From the NCBI RefSeq assembly GCF_011300455.1, contig NZ_CP049869.1:1488001-1552000 (forward strand): 64,000 nt of DNA, in the 5' to 3' direction. The stretch is from Sphingomonas piscis. Its GTDB lineage: Bacteria; Pseudomonadota; Alphaproteobacteria; Sphingomonadales; Sphingomonadaceae. The translations under genes were made by a program, and so were the position numbers. The notes under the pieces were generated by a model. The model did not search any database and was not told where the DNA came from. It saw only the letters and a program-made list of their open reading frames with translations. Each line of letters opens with the position of its first letter. Within the stretch, counting starts at the first letter, position 1. Below are positions 26,834 to 37,845 of this stretch, in pieces.

Positions 26834-26870
26834 CAACTTAATCAAGGTTAGCTTCGTTACCTGTGCCGTC

Positions 26871-27404
26871 ATGGCGAATGGTCATAAGCCTGTATCTTCA
26901 TCGTCGAAGCAGAGCCTCTTCGACCGGGTCGGCTGCGCCATATCCTCCTTTGTCGCCGACATCGCAGCCACTCCTCTGGCTCAAATCGCCGTTATCCTGG
27001 TCTGCGCCGCCTGGTTCCTCGGCGGCTTCGAAACGGATATCCTCACCGCCATCCTGTCCATTCTTGCTATCACACTGACGCAGATGGTGCTCAACCAGCA
27101 AAAGGCGCGGGAAACGGAGGCGCACCGGCGTGACGTCGCGATGCACGCCAAGCTCGACGAACTGCTGATCGCCAGCCGCGAGGCTCGGAGCGAAATGGCC
27201 GGCATCGAGGATCTGGAAGAAGCGGAAATTCAGGAACTCAAGGAAGAAGCCGTCGAATCGATCGACAAGGCGGGCGACGTTGCAGGCGATCCGCGCGAAC
27301 GTGAGGCCGCCAAGGCCGCGGTTGTCCGCGCAGTCGACGATTTGAAGCAGGAAAAGAAGCGCCGCCCTGCTCGCAGGCCGGCCAGGAAGACCGCGAAGAA
27401 CTGA
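26871..27404 (+). CDS. Low-affinity iron permease family protein
   Basis: A 177-residue protein with a short cytoplasmic N-terminus, two transmembrane helices (about 37-58 and 60-78), then MVLNQQKARETEAHRRDVAMHAKLDELL as a conserved amphipathic region. The tail is acidic, then strongly basic (KKRRPARRPARK). The helix pair and HAKLDELLIASREAR match proteins annotated as bacterial low-affinity iron permease or Fet4-like. The actual transport role is not proven for this family. It follows corA by 37 bp and may be in the same transcript. Confidence 0.8.
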   Translation: MANGHKPVSSSSKQSLFDRVGCAISSFVADIAATPLAQIAVILVCAAWFLGGFETDILTAILSILAITLTQMVLNQQKARETEAHRRDVAMHAKLDELLIASREARSEMAGIEDLEEAEIQELKEEAVESIDKAGDVAGDPREREAAKAAVVRAVDDLKQEKKRRPARRPARKTAKN

Positions 27405-27488
27405 CGCGTTTGCGAGGGCAGGCGCTGCTTGCTAAGGGCGCGGCGCGGCTCCCTTTTCGGGAGCATTCCATCGATCCAAGGACTCGCC

Positions 27489-30162
<2,674 letters not shown>

Positions 30163-30166
<4 letters not shown>

Positions 30167-30864
30167 GCAGCAAGTCCTTCTGCAAGCCAGTCCGGCATCA
30201 GAGCACCGGCGAGGTCGTCGACCCGCCGGTGCTCCACGGCAAGGCCGAGCTCGGGATAGTGGACTCGGGCTCGCGGGCCAGGTTCATCCGCTTCCACCAC
30301 GACCAAGCGGCGGTTGACCTTCTGCCGCCAGTTCATGCGGGCTGTATTTTCCTGTCCAACGAAGCATCCCTTGGTGAAGCTCACCCCGTTCAGCTCCGCT
30401 GCATTGCACTCGAGCCAGAGCAGATCGCCAAGCTCGGCGCGACCTTCGCAGACGCCAATCCGGAGGCGATGTTCCAGCCAGCCTCCTGCGCCGTCGGCGG
30501 GTGGAGCAAGCCAGCGGCGGCCGAGAGACGCAAGGCGCGGATCGGGAACTCCGTCGTTACCCTCCGCTTGCCAGTGAACGGCAAGTTCATCCTCGCGTGC
30601 AATCGTGATTGCGCGCCGCAGTCGGTAGATGGTCAGGCGCTTGGCAAGCTCATCGGCGGCAGCTGCCTCGCAATCGAGCAAAAAGTCGCCGCCATCCTCC
30701 CACACCAGAAAGTCGAACAGGCACTTGCCCTGTGGCGTCAGCAGCCCCGTCCACACGGGCAGCGGCCCGGCAAGGTCGCTTGTCACCAGCCCATTGAGGA
30801 AGCCTCGCACATCCTCTCCGGACAGGCGGATCACGGCGCGGTCGGATAGGGTGGTCGCTGGCAT
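30163..30864 (-). CDS. ygfZ: YgfZ/GcvT-like folate-binding protein
   Basis: A 233-residue protein of the YgfZ family, which supports iron-sulfur enzyme maturation through a tetrahydrofolate-dependent step. The hallmark [13 protein letters not shown], with its conserved Cys, lies near residue 170. The N-terminal [18 protein letters not shown] and [13 protein letters not shown] segments are the GcvT-like folate-binding region. The length is shorter than E. coli YgfZ but normal for alphaproteobacteria. It overlaps the acnA stop by 4 bp on the opposite strand and is divergent from pyrC, with 23 bp between starts. Placing it next to aconitase, an Fe-S enzyme, is suggestive. Confidence 0.92.
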
Positions 30865-30887
30865 GGCCTTCAGGTAGGGAGCGCGCC

Positions 30888-31910
30888 GTGACTGCGCAAA
30901 CTCTGACCATCAGACGACCCGACGACTGGCACGTCCACCTCCGCGACGGCGAGATGCTGACGCGGGTGGCGCCGTACACCGCACGTCAGTTCGGGCGCGC
31001 GATCATCATGCCCAATCTGACACCGCCGGTCATGACGGTGGAGGCTGCTCAAACCTACCGTGAGCGCATCCTTGCTGCGGTCGGGGAGGGCTTCACCCCG
31101 CTGATGACCTGCTACCTGACGGACGGTGCCGACCCCGACGAGATGGAGCGAGGTTTCGCCGAAAAGGTGTGGGTCGCAGCCAAGCTATACCCGGCGCATG
31201 CGACCACCAACAGCGCGCACGGCGTCACTGACATCCGCAACGTCTATCCGGTGCTGGAGCGCATGCAGCGTATCGGCATGGTGTTGTGCGTCCACGGCGA
31301 GGTGACCGATTCTTCAGTCGACATCTTCGACCGCGAGGCCGTGTTTATTGATCGCGTGCTGACCGGCGTCGTCGCGGACTTTCCCGAGCTCAAGATCGTG
31401 CTCGAACACATCACGACTTCTGAAGCCGCTGCCTTCGTCGGAAGCGCTGGGCCCAACATCGCGGCGACGGTCACGCCCCAGCACCTGATCATCAACCGCA
31501 ATGCGATCTTCGCCGGTGGCTTGCGCCCTCACGCCTACTGCCTCCCGGTCGCGAAGCGGGAACAGCACCGGCTTGCGGTCCGCCAGGCCGCAACCTCTGG
31601 CTCCGCCAAATTTTTCCTTGGTACCGACAGCGCGCCGCACGAGCGGGCGGCCAAGGAATCGTCGTGCGGCTGCGCGGGCATCTTCAACGCGCCGTTTGCG
31701 CTCGAAAGCTATGCGACCGTGTTCGACGAAGAAGGGGCGCTCGACCGCTTCGAAGCCTTCGCGTCCGAAAACGGCCCGCGCTTTTACGGCTTGCCGCTCA
31801 ACGACAGCTTCGTGACCCTTGAGCGGATCAACCATGTCGTGCCCGACACCGTCGCCGGGCTGGTGCCCTTCCACGCCGGCGAGACGCTCGGCTGGCGTTT
31901 GGCGGCCTAA
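30888..31910 (+). CDS. pyrC: Dihydroorotase (class II)
   Basis: A 340-residue zinc enzyme of pyrimidine synthesis that cyclises carbamoyl aspartate to dihydroorotate. The metal-binding [10 protein letters not shown] is near residue 12, the carboxylated Lys is in [11 protein letters not shown] near 102, the other metal His residues are in VHGEV and LEHITT, and the catalytic Asp is in FLGTDSAPH near 250. The length and motifs match the E. coli-type PyrC. The start is GTG. The stop overlaps the Crp/Fnr gene tail to tail by 4 bp. Confidence 0.95.
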   Translation: MTAQTLTIRRPDDWHVHLRDGEMLTRVAPYTARQFGRAIIMPNLTPPVMTVEAAQTYRERILAAVGEGFTPLMTCYLTDGADPDEMERGFAEKVWVAAKLYPAHATTNSAHGVTDIRNVYPVLERMQRIGMVLCVHGEVTDSSVDIFDREAVFIDRVLTGVVADFPELKIVLEHITTSEAAAFVGSAGPNIAATVTPQHLIINRNAIFAGGLRPHAYCLPVAKREQHRLAVRQAATSGSAKFFLGTDSAPHERAAKESSCGCAGIFNAPFALESYATVFDEEGALDRFEAFASENGPRFYGLPLNDSFVTLERINHVVPDTVAGLVPFHAGETLGWRLAA

Positions 31911-32665
31911 TCGGCGGCCGTGCCGCTTCCGGTCAAGCCAATGACATTGCTGAAGTGCGTCTCAATCGACTGGTAGCAGGAGCAGGCGCGGCGGACGAGC
32001 CCGGCCCTGTCGACGACCTGGATCACGCCGCGGCGATTGCTGATCAACCCTTCGTCCTGCAGCCCGCGAACGATCGCGTTGACGGTGGTGCGCTGGACGC
32101 CAAGCAGGGAGGCGAACATTTCCTGCGTCAGTTCAATGCGGTCGCCGCCGCGGTCCTGCGCAGTCAGCAGCCAGCGTGCAGCGCGCGCGGGAATAGGATG
32201 AAAAGCGTTGCACGCGACGGCCTGCATCACGGTGGAGAGCAGATAGTCCGAGTAGCGGCAGAAGATGTTGCCGATGAACGAACTGCGTGACTTGGCTTCC
32301 TGCAGGGCTTGCAGGGGAATGCGCAGGGCCGGTCCCGCGATCAGCACCGCGGCCTTGGTGAAGGCGGGCGCATGACCACAGCTGATGATCCCGCCGACGG
32401 CGCCCTCGCGGCCGACCGAGGTTACCTCGATCGATCGGTCGAGATCGAGATCGACGGTGAGGCAGATCATCGTCTGATTGATCGGGAAAATGCTGTGCTT
32501 GAGCGATTCACCCGGTGTGAAGACGATGTCGCCCTGAACCAGTTCCACCACCTCGCAGTCGGGTTCCAGGATCGCGCGCGCATCGTTGGGAAAGGTGGAA
32601 AGCAAGCGGTTGCCGGCGAAGGCCCCGTCAAGCTGACTCAACTCGTCGGTGATCACCTCACTCAT
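31907..32665 (-). CDS. Crp/Fnr family transcriptional regulator
   Basis: A 252-residue regulator. A cyclic-nucleotide-binding-type sensor domain (about 20-145) has [18 protein letters not shown], and a C-terminal helix-turn-helix has [29 protein letters not shown] near 180-208. No N-terminal Cys cluster like that of Fnr is present; the C-terminal CSCYQ is not the Fnr pattern. The cAMP-contact arginine-serine motif is not evident, so the ligand is unclear. ATG 32665 has GGGGGTGA 6 nt upstream. The gene is downstream of the galactose operon on the same strand, with a 92-bp gap. It may have its own promoter, and a regulatory link to the operon is unproven. Confidence 0.9.
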   Translation of the reverse strand: MSEVITDELSQLDGAFAGNRLLSTFPNDARAILEPDCEVVELVQGDIVFTPGESLKHSIFPINQTMICLTVDLDLDRSIEVTSVGREGAVGGIISCGHAPAFTKAAVLIAGPALRIPLQALQEAKSRSSFIGNIFCRYSDYLLSTVMQAVACNAFHPIPARAARWLLTAQDRGGDRIELTQEMFASLLGVQRTTVNAIVRGLQDEGLISNRRGVIQVVDRAGLVRRACSCYQSIETHFSNVIGLTGSGTAAD

Positions 32666-32757
32666 ACGCACTCACCCCCGGAGCAGACTCGGGCAGTCCC
32701 GCGCTCCGAAGGGGTCATTACGCTCGGGAAGCGAAACTCCACAAGTAGGCAGTTGGC

Positions 32758-33687
32758 CTACATGAAGATCGGGTCGGCCTGCGTCCGCCGTGCAACCAGC
32801 AAGCAGTCGGCAACCAGGCGCAAGGGAGCGACATCGACGCTACTCCGGCGTTCGTCGAGAAGGTCGGCGAACTCGCGGTAGATTCCGGGATATTCGCCGG
32901 GGCTGTCGATGTCCTGCCGTTCGCCATTCAGGAACAGGTCGCTGCCGCCCCGTTCCAGCCGCACGTTCAGGCCGTCCGTTGTGGTGATCTCGATCGTCCA
33001 GTCCTCACCTTCCTTGCGCAGGAAGTCGAGATGGCAGGTCATCGGGCCATCGGCAGCGGGGCTGGTAAAGGCGATCTCACCCGCGACCGGCGTATGGGCA
33101 TTGCTTGGAAATGCGAGGTCCGCCGACTTTACGAAGATGCCGTCGGGGATGATGCGGGTCAGGATTGAAAAGGCGTTGATCGCGGGATCGAAGACGCCAA
33201 AGCCGCCTGGTTCCCAGATCCACTGTTGGCCGGGGTGCCACTTGTGCACATCCTCCTGCCAGCGAACCTCCATCTTCGCGACGCGCTTGCCCGCGAGCGC
33301 GCGGCCCGCCGCCTCGGCGCCGGCGCTGTGCTGGCTGTGCCAGGTGGTGTAAAGCGTCAGCCCCTTGGCCTCCGCAAGGCAGGCGAGGTCGTGGATATCG
33401 GCCAGGCCGACGCTCGGCGGCTTTTCCAGCAAGCAGTGAAGCCCGGCTTCGAGGCACTCACGGGCAATGTCGTAGCGGACCGACGGCGGCGTGGTGATCG
33501 CCACCGCATCAAGGCCGTCCACACTCCGGATCAGTTCGCGCCAATCGGTGAAGTTGGGCTGCGGGCCCTTGCCCTCACGGCTGGAGGTGCCGGCAAGCTG
33601 GAACCGCGGATTGCTCTCGATCGACGGCACATGCTGGTCGGCGGCGATCTTGCCGAACCCGATGATTGCAACGCGAAGTGGCTTCAT
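32758..33687 (-). CDS. Gfo/Idh/MocA oxidoreductase, D-galactose 1-dehydrogenase-like
   Basis: A 309-residue NAD(P)-dependent dehydrogenase. The Rossmann motif IIGFGKIAADQHVPSI opens the protein, and LLEKPPSVGLADI near 88 carries the conserved EKP lysine. The C-terminal domain (about 125-300) has WQEDVHKWHPGQQWIWEPGGFGVFDP, characteristic of the D-galactose 1-dehydrogenase group. It should oxidise galactose to galactonolactone as the first step of the De Ley-Doudoroff route. It is the last gene of the operon and overlaps dgoA by 4 bp. The context with DgoA and DgoK supports galactose as the substrate; L-arabinose is often also accepted in this family. Confidence 0.85.
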   Translation of the reverse strand: MKPLRVAIIGFGKIAADQHVPSIESNPRFQLAGTSSREGKGPQPNFTDWRELIRSVDGLDAVAITTPPSVRYDIARECLEAGLHCLLEKPPSVGLADIHDLACLAEAKGLTLYTTWHSQHSAGAEAAGRALAGKRVAKMEVRWQEDVHKWHPGQQWIWEPGGFGVFDPAINAFSILTRIIPDGIFVKSADLAFPSNAHTPVAGEIAFTSPAADGPMTCHLDFLRKEGEDWTIEITTTDGLNVRLERGGSDLFLNGERQDIDSPGEYPGIYREFADLLDERRSSVDVAPLRLVADCLLVARRTQADPIFM

Positions 33688-34316
33688 TGACGCTTTACCC
33701 CATGGACGTAGGCGGCCGCCTTAGCGGCAGTTTCCGCCGCTGTCTGTCCCGGTTTGTAGAGGCCTGAGCCAAGGCCGAAACCGTTGGCCCCTACCTCAAG
33801 CCACGGTTGCATATTGTCCGGCGAGACGCCTCCGACGACGAGGAGTGGGACCTGCTTGGGCAGAACCGCGCGCTGCGCCTTCACCACCTGCGGCGTGGCT
33901 CCCTCGGCAGGGAACAGCTTCAGCGCGTCCGCCCCAGCTTCGAGCGCTGCAAAGGCTTCGGAGGGCGTGAAGTAACCTGGCGCAGAGGCCATTCCGGCTG
34001 CGGCCGTTGCGGCGATCACTTGCGTGTTGGTGTTTGGGGACACGATCAGCTCGCCGCCGGCGGCTTGCACCTTTGTGACGTCTTCAGTCGTCAGCACCGT
34101 ACCGGCGCCGATCAGGGCGTCATTGCCGAGCGCCGACGACAAGATGCGGATGCTTTCGAGCGGCTCGGGCGAGTTGAGCGGAACTTCGATGATCCGGATG
34201 CCCGCATCGAACAAGGCCCGGCCGATCCCATCCGCCTCGCCGGGCGTAACGCCGCGGATGATGGCCACGAGCGGGCATTGCGCGAGATAAAGGTTCAGCC
34301 TTTCCTTGGGGATCAT
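33684..34316 (-). CDS. dgoA: 2-dehydro-3-deoxy-6-phosphogalactonate aldolase
   Basis: A 210-residue class I aldolase of the KDPG/KDPGal family. VAIIRGVTPGEADGIGRAL near residue 17 and IIEVPLNSPEPLESIR near 42 give the catalytic Glu region. LIGAGTVLTTEDV is near 68, and the Schiff-base Lys lies in ALKLFPAE near 125. VPLNSP, in place of the VTLRT of Eda, favours the DgoA side of the family. It cleaves KDPGal to pyruvate and glyceraldehyde-3-phosphate. The stop of dgoK and its start overlap by one base, and its stop overlaps the dehydrogenase by 4 bp, so translation is coupled across the operon. Confidence 0.93.
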   Translation of the reverse strand: MIPKERLNLYLAQCPLVAIIRGVTPGEADGIGRALFDAGIRIIEVPLNSPEPLESIRILSSALGNDALIGAGTVLTTEDVTKVQAAGGELIVSPNTNTQVIAATAAAGMASAPGYFTPSEAFAALEAGADALKLFPAEGATPQVVKAQRAVLPKQVPLLVVGGVSPDNMQPWLEVGANGFGLGSGLYKPGQTAAETAAKAAAYVHGVKRQ

Positions 34317-35197
34317 CAGACCAGCTCCTTGATGCGTGCCATTCCCGCGAGGAAAACACGTTCACCGTCCAGTTCGGTGGCCCCACGGCCGGCGGCGCGG
34401 ATCGCCGCCGCATAGAGACGGGTAAGTTCCGGGCGGGCCATCACGATTACCGGTCCTTCCCCGGCTTCCTTGAGGCCGATTCGGACGTCGCTGCCGATCA
34501 GCAGGCCGCTCGTGTAGGAGGCGGCGTCCGCGCGCTGCGCTTCGCCGAGAAGGACGCGGGCGCGGACCGCGAACAGTTCGGACTGCAGATCATCGCTGGT
34601 GAGGCCCGTGCGCACGCCCGCGTCGAACGCCTCGCCTTCGAGGGCGTCCTGCGACAGCAGATCTGACAGGATGCTGTGCTGCTTCAGGAGGTTGAACAGC
34701 TCCCCCGTCATCACGCTTCGGAAGTGCTGAATGCCGCCGTCGCGCAGGCTGACCCATTTGTTGTGAGTGCCGGGATGGCAAACGGTGCAGTCGGGCGGGA
34801 TCAAGCCGGCGGCAACGGCGCCGAGCACCTGAACCTCCTCGCCGCGCATCACGTCGGCGCGGCCGTTGCCCACATAAGACATGCCCGGGACGATGCCGGC
34901 ACCTTCCTCGACCCAGACGATCCCGTCGGCGAGTTCGCGAAGACCACCGGGGCAGGGCACGTAGGGCGCCTCCGCCCAGCCGCGGTTAGATCCGACCATT
35001 CCTGCCAACAGCAGCGGACGGTCGCCAAGGTGCGCCTTGATCTCGCCCACTGCGGAGTGGAAGCCGTCCTTCGGAACGGAGAGGACGCCCTTGCCATCCT
35101 CAAACTCACGGACACACTCGCCACCGGCATCGATCAGATAAGCGCGACGGTTGGTGGTGCCCCAATCGACCGCGATATAGCCGTCGTCCCAGGCCAT
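34316..35197 (-). CDS. dgoK: 2-dehydro-3-deoxygalactonokinase
   Basis: A 293-residue kinase of the DgoK family that phosphorylates 2-keto-3-deoxygalactonate. The ATPase-fold start YIAVDWGTTNRRAYLID, the LAGMVGSNRGWAEAPYV substrate region near 67 and the CHPGTHNKWVSLRDGGI motif near 143 are diagnostic. It sits between the GH1 gene (3-bp gap) and dgoA (1-bp overlap). Its presence shows that the galactose route goes through 2-keto-3-deoxygalactonate and KDPGal. Confidence 0.94.
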   Translation of the reverse strand: MAWDDGYIAVDWGTTNRRAYLIDAGGECVREFEDGKGVLSVPKDGFHSAVGEIKAHLGDRPLLLAGMVGSNRGWAEAPYVPCPGGLRELADGIVWVEEGAGIVPGMSYVGNGRADVMRGEEVQVLGAVAAGLIPPDCTVCHPGTHNKWVSLRDGGIQHFRSVMTGELFNLLKQHSILSDLLSQDALEGEAFDAGVRTGLTSDDLQSELFAVRARVLLGEAQRADAASYTSGLLIGSDVRIGLKEAGEGPVIVMARPELTRLYAAAIRAAGRGATELDGERVFLAGMARIKELV

Positions 35198-35200
35198 CCT

Positions 35201-36472
35201 CTATTCGGCGGCCATCGTCTGATTTGCTGCCGATCGCCCGGCAGCATCGTCGTCGTCATATTCGCCCTGCTCGCCGAGCTTCTTGATCGGCACCACCAGG
35301 CAGACGCTCTGGGCCGGCAACACGTCCCGCCAGTCGGCGATCAGCTGCTTGTAGGCGCGGCCAACGTTGCGGATGTTGCGGTCGAGATCGAAGAGGCCGA
35401 GCGGATTGACGTTGCCGTTCTTCTCGCGAAGCGCAGTGTCCCAGTCGATCTGGTCGATCAGCGAGTACCAGGTGAAGCCGACGGTCGGGATGCCGACGTT
35501 GCGAAGGCGGAGCACATTGGCCCATTCCTTCCACAGCCACTTCACCGCTTCGTCGCCGTGCGGGCCTTCCCACAGGTTGGTCTCGGTGTGCATCACCGGC
35601 AGGCGGTAGCGGTTGTAGTACTGCCGCGTGATCTCGCAGTAGCCGAACGTCTCGCCCGCCGCGACGGTGTGCCCGTCGGCAAACACGCGATGCTCGTTGA
35701 GCATGTAATAATCGTTGCCGAAGATGCAGTTCTGCTTCAGCCGGTGATTGAGGAACCAATCATATTCCTCCTTGGTCATTCCGTTGCCGAGGAGGTATTC
35801 GTACATGTCGCTGTTGACCCGCCGGCCGTAGTTCAGGTCCAGCGACAGGAAGCGCATCTGGTTGAGGATTTCCGCCCGGCCGATCGCCGCGGGTGAGTCC
35901 GCGTGGTAATATTCCGACGATTCCGACTGGATGAAGATGGCGTCGTGCCGGCGCTTGAGGATCTCGATCATCCCCATGACGTTCGCGCGAACGATATGCT
36001 TGAGCGCGGTGACGAACGAGCGGTCGTCCTGCAGCTGCTCATTCCACCAGCCGTACTTGGCCGAGAAGACCGCGCAGATGAACATCTCGTTGATCGGCGT
36101 GTAGAGTTGGACCCACGGGTAGCGTTCGGCAAAGGCGCCGGCATATTGCGCGAACAGCTGCGGGAAATCCGGGTTCTGGAAATTGCCGATCCAGTCGGGA
36201 ACGCCGAAGTGGCAAAGGTCGACGATCGGCGTGATGTCGCGGCGCTTCAGCTCGGCGAAGGTTACGTCCGAGAAGCTCCAGTCGTAGCGACCCGGCCCGA
36301 GGTAGGTCTTGTAGATGGGCGGGCCGTAGCGGAGATAGTTGATCCCGATTTCCTGAATGCAATCGAAATCCTCGCGCCAGCGCCGGTAATGGTCGCAGGC
36401 CTCCATCTGGTCGACGCGCGTTTTGCCGTTGTTGATCGTCGGGATGCTGTTTTCGATCCCGGTCGCGAACAT
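35201..36472 (-). CDS. Glycoside hydrolase family 1 protein
   Basis: A 423-residue GH1 enzyme. The acid/base Glu lies at 129 in YTPINEM and the nucleophile Glu at 297 in MHTETN. DLCHFGVPDWIGNFQNPDF near 85 is also typical, and TWYSLIDQIDWD near 334 replaces the usual aglycone-side WSL-N-E block. No signal peptide is seen, so it acts in the cytoplasm on an imported oligosaccharide. With dgoK, dgoA and a galactose dehydrogenase after it, beta-galactoside release is the natural guess, but GH1 members with an HTETN nucleophile motif have mixed specificities. A poorly conserved acidic C-terminus (about 400-423) ends the protein. It is the first gene of the operon. Confidence 0.88.
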   Translation of the reverse strand: MFATGIENSIPTINNGKTRVDQMEACDHYRRWREDFDCIQEIGINYLRYGPPIYKTYLGPGRYDWSFSDVTFAELKRRDITPIVDLCHFGVPDWIGNFQNPDFPQLFAQYAGAFAERYPWVQLYTPINEMFICAVFSAKYGWWNEQLQDDRSFVTALKHIVRANVMGMIEILKRRHDAIFIQSESSEYYHADSPAAIGRAEILNQMRFLSLDLNYGRRVNSDMYEYLLGNGMTKEEYDWFLNHRLKQNCIFGNDYYMLNEHRVFADGHTVAAGETFGYCEITRQYYNRYRLPVMHTETNLWEGPHGDEAVKWLWKEWANVLRLRNVGIPTVGFTWYSLIDQIDWDTALREKNGNVNPLGLFDLDRNIRNVGRAYKQLIADWRDVLPAQSVCLVVPIKKLGEQGEYDDDDAAGRSAANQTMAAE

Positions 36473-36556
36473 GAAGTTGGCGATTGGTCGTCTCCTGGCC
36501 GCGCTTGAATTGATCCCCGCCCGCGTAGGAGCGGACGGGGACTAAAAGAGGCGGGT

Positions 36557-36576
36557 CGCATTTGGTTGCAAGTGCG
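36557..36576. promoter_or_regulatory. Candidate operator upstream of the galactose operon
   Basis: A 20-bp imperfect palindrome: CGCATTTG and CAAGTGCG around GTTG, with seven of eight arm positions pairing. It lies between the hppD stop and the GH1 start, 85 bp from the latter. The GCA-TTTG/CAA-style symmetry resembles operators of LacI/GalR-type repressors, but no such gene is in the window. A GC-rich hairpin at about 36515-36540 lies between it and the GH1 gene. Confidence 0.4.
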
Positions 36577-36593
36577 AAACGCTCAAACCGCGA

Positions 36594-37682
36594 TTAAATA
36601 ACTCCGCGGCGCATCTGGTCGAGCTCGATGGACTCGAACAGGGCCCTGAAGTTGCCTTCGCCGAAACCCTCGTTGCCCTTTCGCTGAATGAGCTCGAAGA
36701 AGATCGGGCCGATGACATTCTGAGTGAAGATCTGGAGTAGCAGGCCCTGACCTTCGGTTGGCGCACCGTCCACCAGGATGCGGCGCTTCTTCAACTCGTC
36801 GTTCGGTTCGCCATGACCCTGCACGCGCTCGTCGAGCAGGTCGTAATAGGTCTCAGGCGTGTCCTGGAAGGGAATGCCGCGGCCGGAGAGCACGTCGACC
36901 GAGGAGTAGATGTCGCTCGATCCGAGCGCGATGTGCTGGATTCCCTCGCCCTTATATTCGCGCAGGAATTCCTCGATCTGGCTCTTGTCGTCCTGGCTTT
37001 CGTTCAGGGGAATGCGGATCTGGCCGCAGGGCGAGGTCATCGCCTTCGAAAAGAGGCCGGTCTGCTTGCCCTCGATGTCGAAATAGCGGATCTCGCGGAA
37101 GTTGAAGAGCCGCTCGTAAAACTCCGCCCAGTGGCTCATGCGGCCGCGGTTCACATTGTGGGTCAAGTGGTCGATGTAGGTCAGGCGGCTGTCCAGCTTC
37201 GCCATTTCCTCCTGCCAACCATCCTCGAAACGGAAGTCGACGTCGTAGATTGAGCCTTCGGCCCCATAGCGGTCGACCAGGTAGAGGCGCGATCCGCCAA
37301 TGCCCTCGATGACCGGAATGTTGAGCTCCATAGGCCCGACATCGTTGTCCAGCCCCTTGGCGCCGAGCTCGATCGCGCGTTTGTAGGCGGCGGCGGCATC
37401 CTTGACCCGGAACGCCATGGCGCAGGCTGATGGGCCGTGGTCGCGGGCGAACTGCTGGGCGAAGCTGTCTGCTTCAGCATTGATAATGAAGTTGATCTCA
37501 CCCTGCCGGTGCAGCGTCACGTCCTTGCGGCGGTGGCGGGCGATCGCGGGAAAGCCCATTTTGGTGAAGAGAGAGCGAAGCAGTTCGGGATCGGGTGCGG
37601 CATATTCGACGAATTCGAAACCGTCGGTGCCCATCGGGTTTTCGAGGCCGAGCGGACCCACGTCCAAGGTGGCCGTAGCCAT
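36594..37682 (-). CDS. hppD: 4-hydroxyphenylpyruvate dioxygenase
   Basis: A 362-residue non-heme iron dioxygenase that converts 4-hydroxyphenylpyruvate to homogentisate in tyrosine breakdown. The iron ligands are His in YIDHLTHNV near 170, His in IQHIALGSSDI near 250 and Glu in IFFELIQRKG near 330. ATG 37682 has AAGGAG 7 nt upstream. The homogentisate branch genes (hmgA, fahA) are not in the window. It is monocistronic here. A palindrome at 37727-37745 is a candidate regulator site. Confidence 0.95.
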   Translation of the reverse strand: MATATLDVGPLGLENPMGTDGFEFVEYAAPDPELLRSLFTKMGFPAIARHRRKDVTLHRQGEINFIINAEADSFAQQFARDHGPSACAMAFRVKDAAAAYKRAIELGAKGLDNDVGPMELNIPVIEGIGGSRLYLVDRYGAEGSIYDVDFRFEDGWQEEMAKLDSRLTYIDHLTHNVNRGRMSHWAEFYERLFNFREIRYFDIEGKQTGLFSKAMTSPCGQIRIPLNESQDDKSQIEEFLREYKGEGIQHIALGSSDIYSSVDVLSGRGIPFQDTPETYYDLLDERVQGHGEPNDELKKRRILVDGAPTEGQGLLLQIFTQNVIGPIFFELIQRKGNEGFGEGNFRALFESIELDQMRRGVI

Positions 37683-37726
37683 AATAGTCTCCTTTCGGCT
37701 GCCCTTAGTTCGCAATAGTCACGGGC

Positions 37727-37745
37727 TTTGCACATGAAGTGCGAA
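37727..37745. promoter_or_regulatory. Candidate operator upstream of hppD
   Basis: TTTGCAC and GTGCGAA flank ATGAA, pairing at six of seven positions, 45 bp upstream of the hppD start. The 9-mer AAGTGCGAA in it also occurs in the palindrome downstream of hppD at 36570-36578. AsnC/Lrp-type regulators commonly control hppD, but no regulator gene is nearby. Confidence 0.35.
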
Positions 37746-37845
37746 CTTAAGCCTGGTATTGCAGCCTTGTTCCAGTTGTCGGCGGCAGAGTCGCCACTCA
37801 TGCCCAAGGTCTAGCCCGAAACGGCCTACCTAGGACAGGGGGGCC

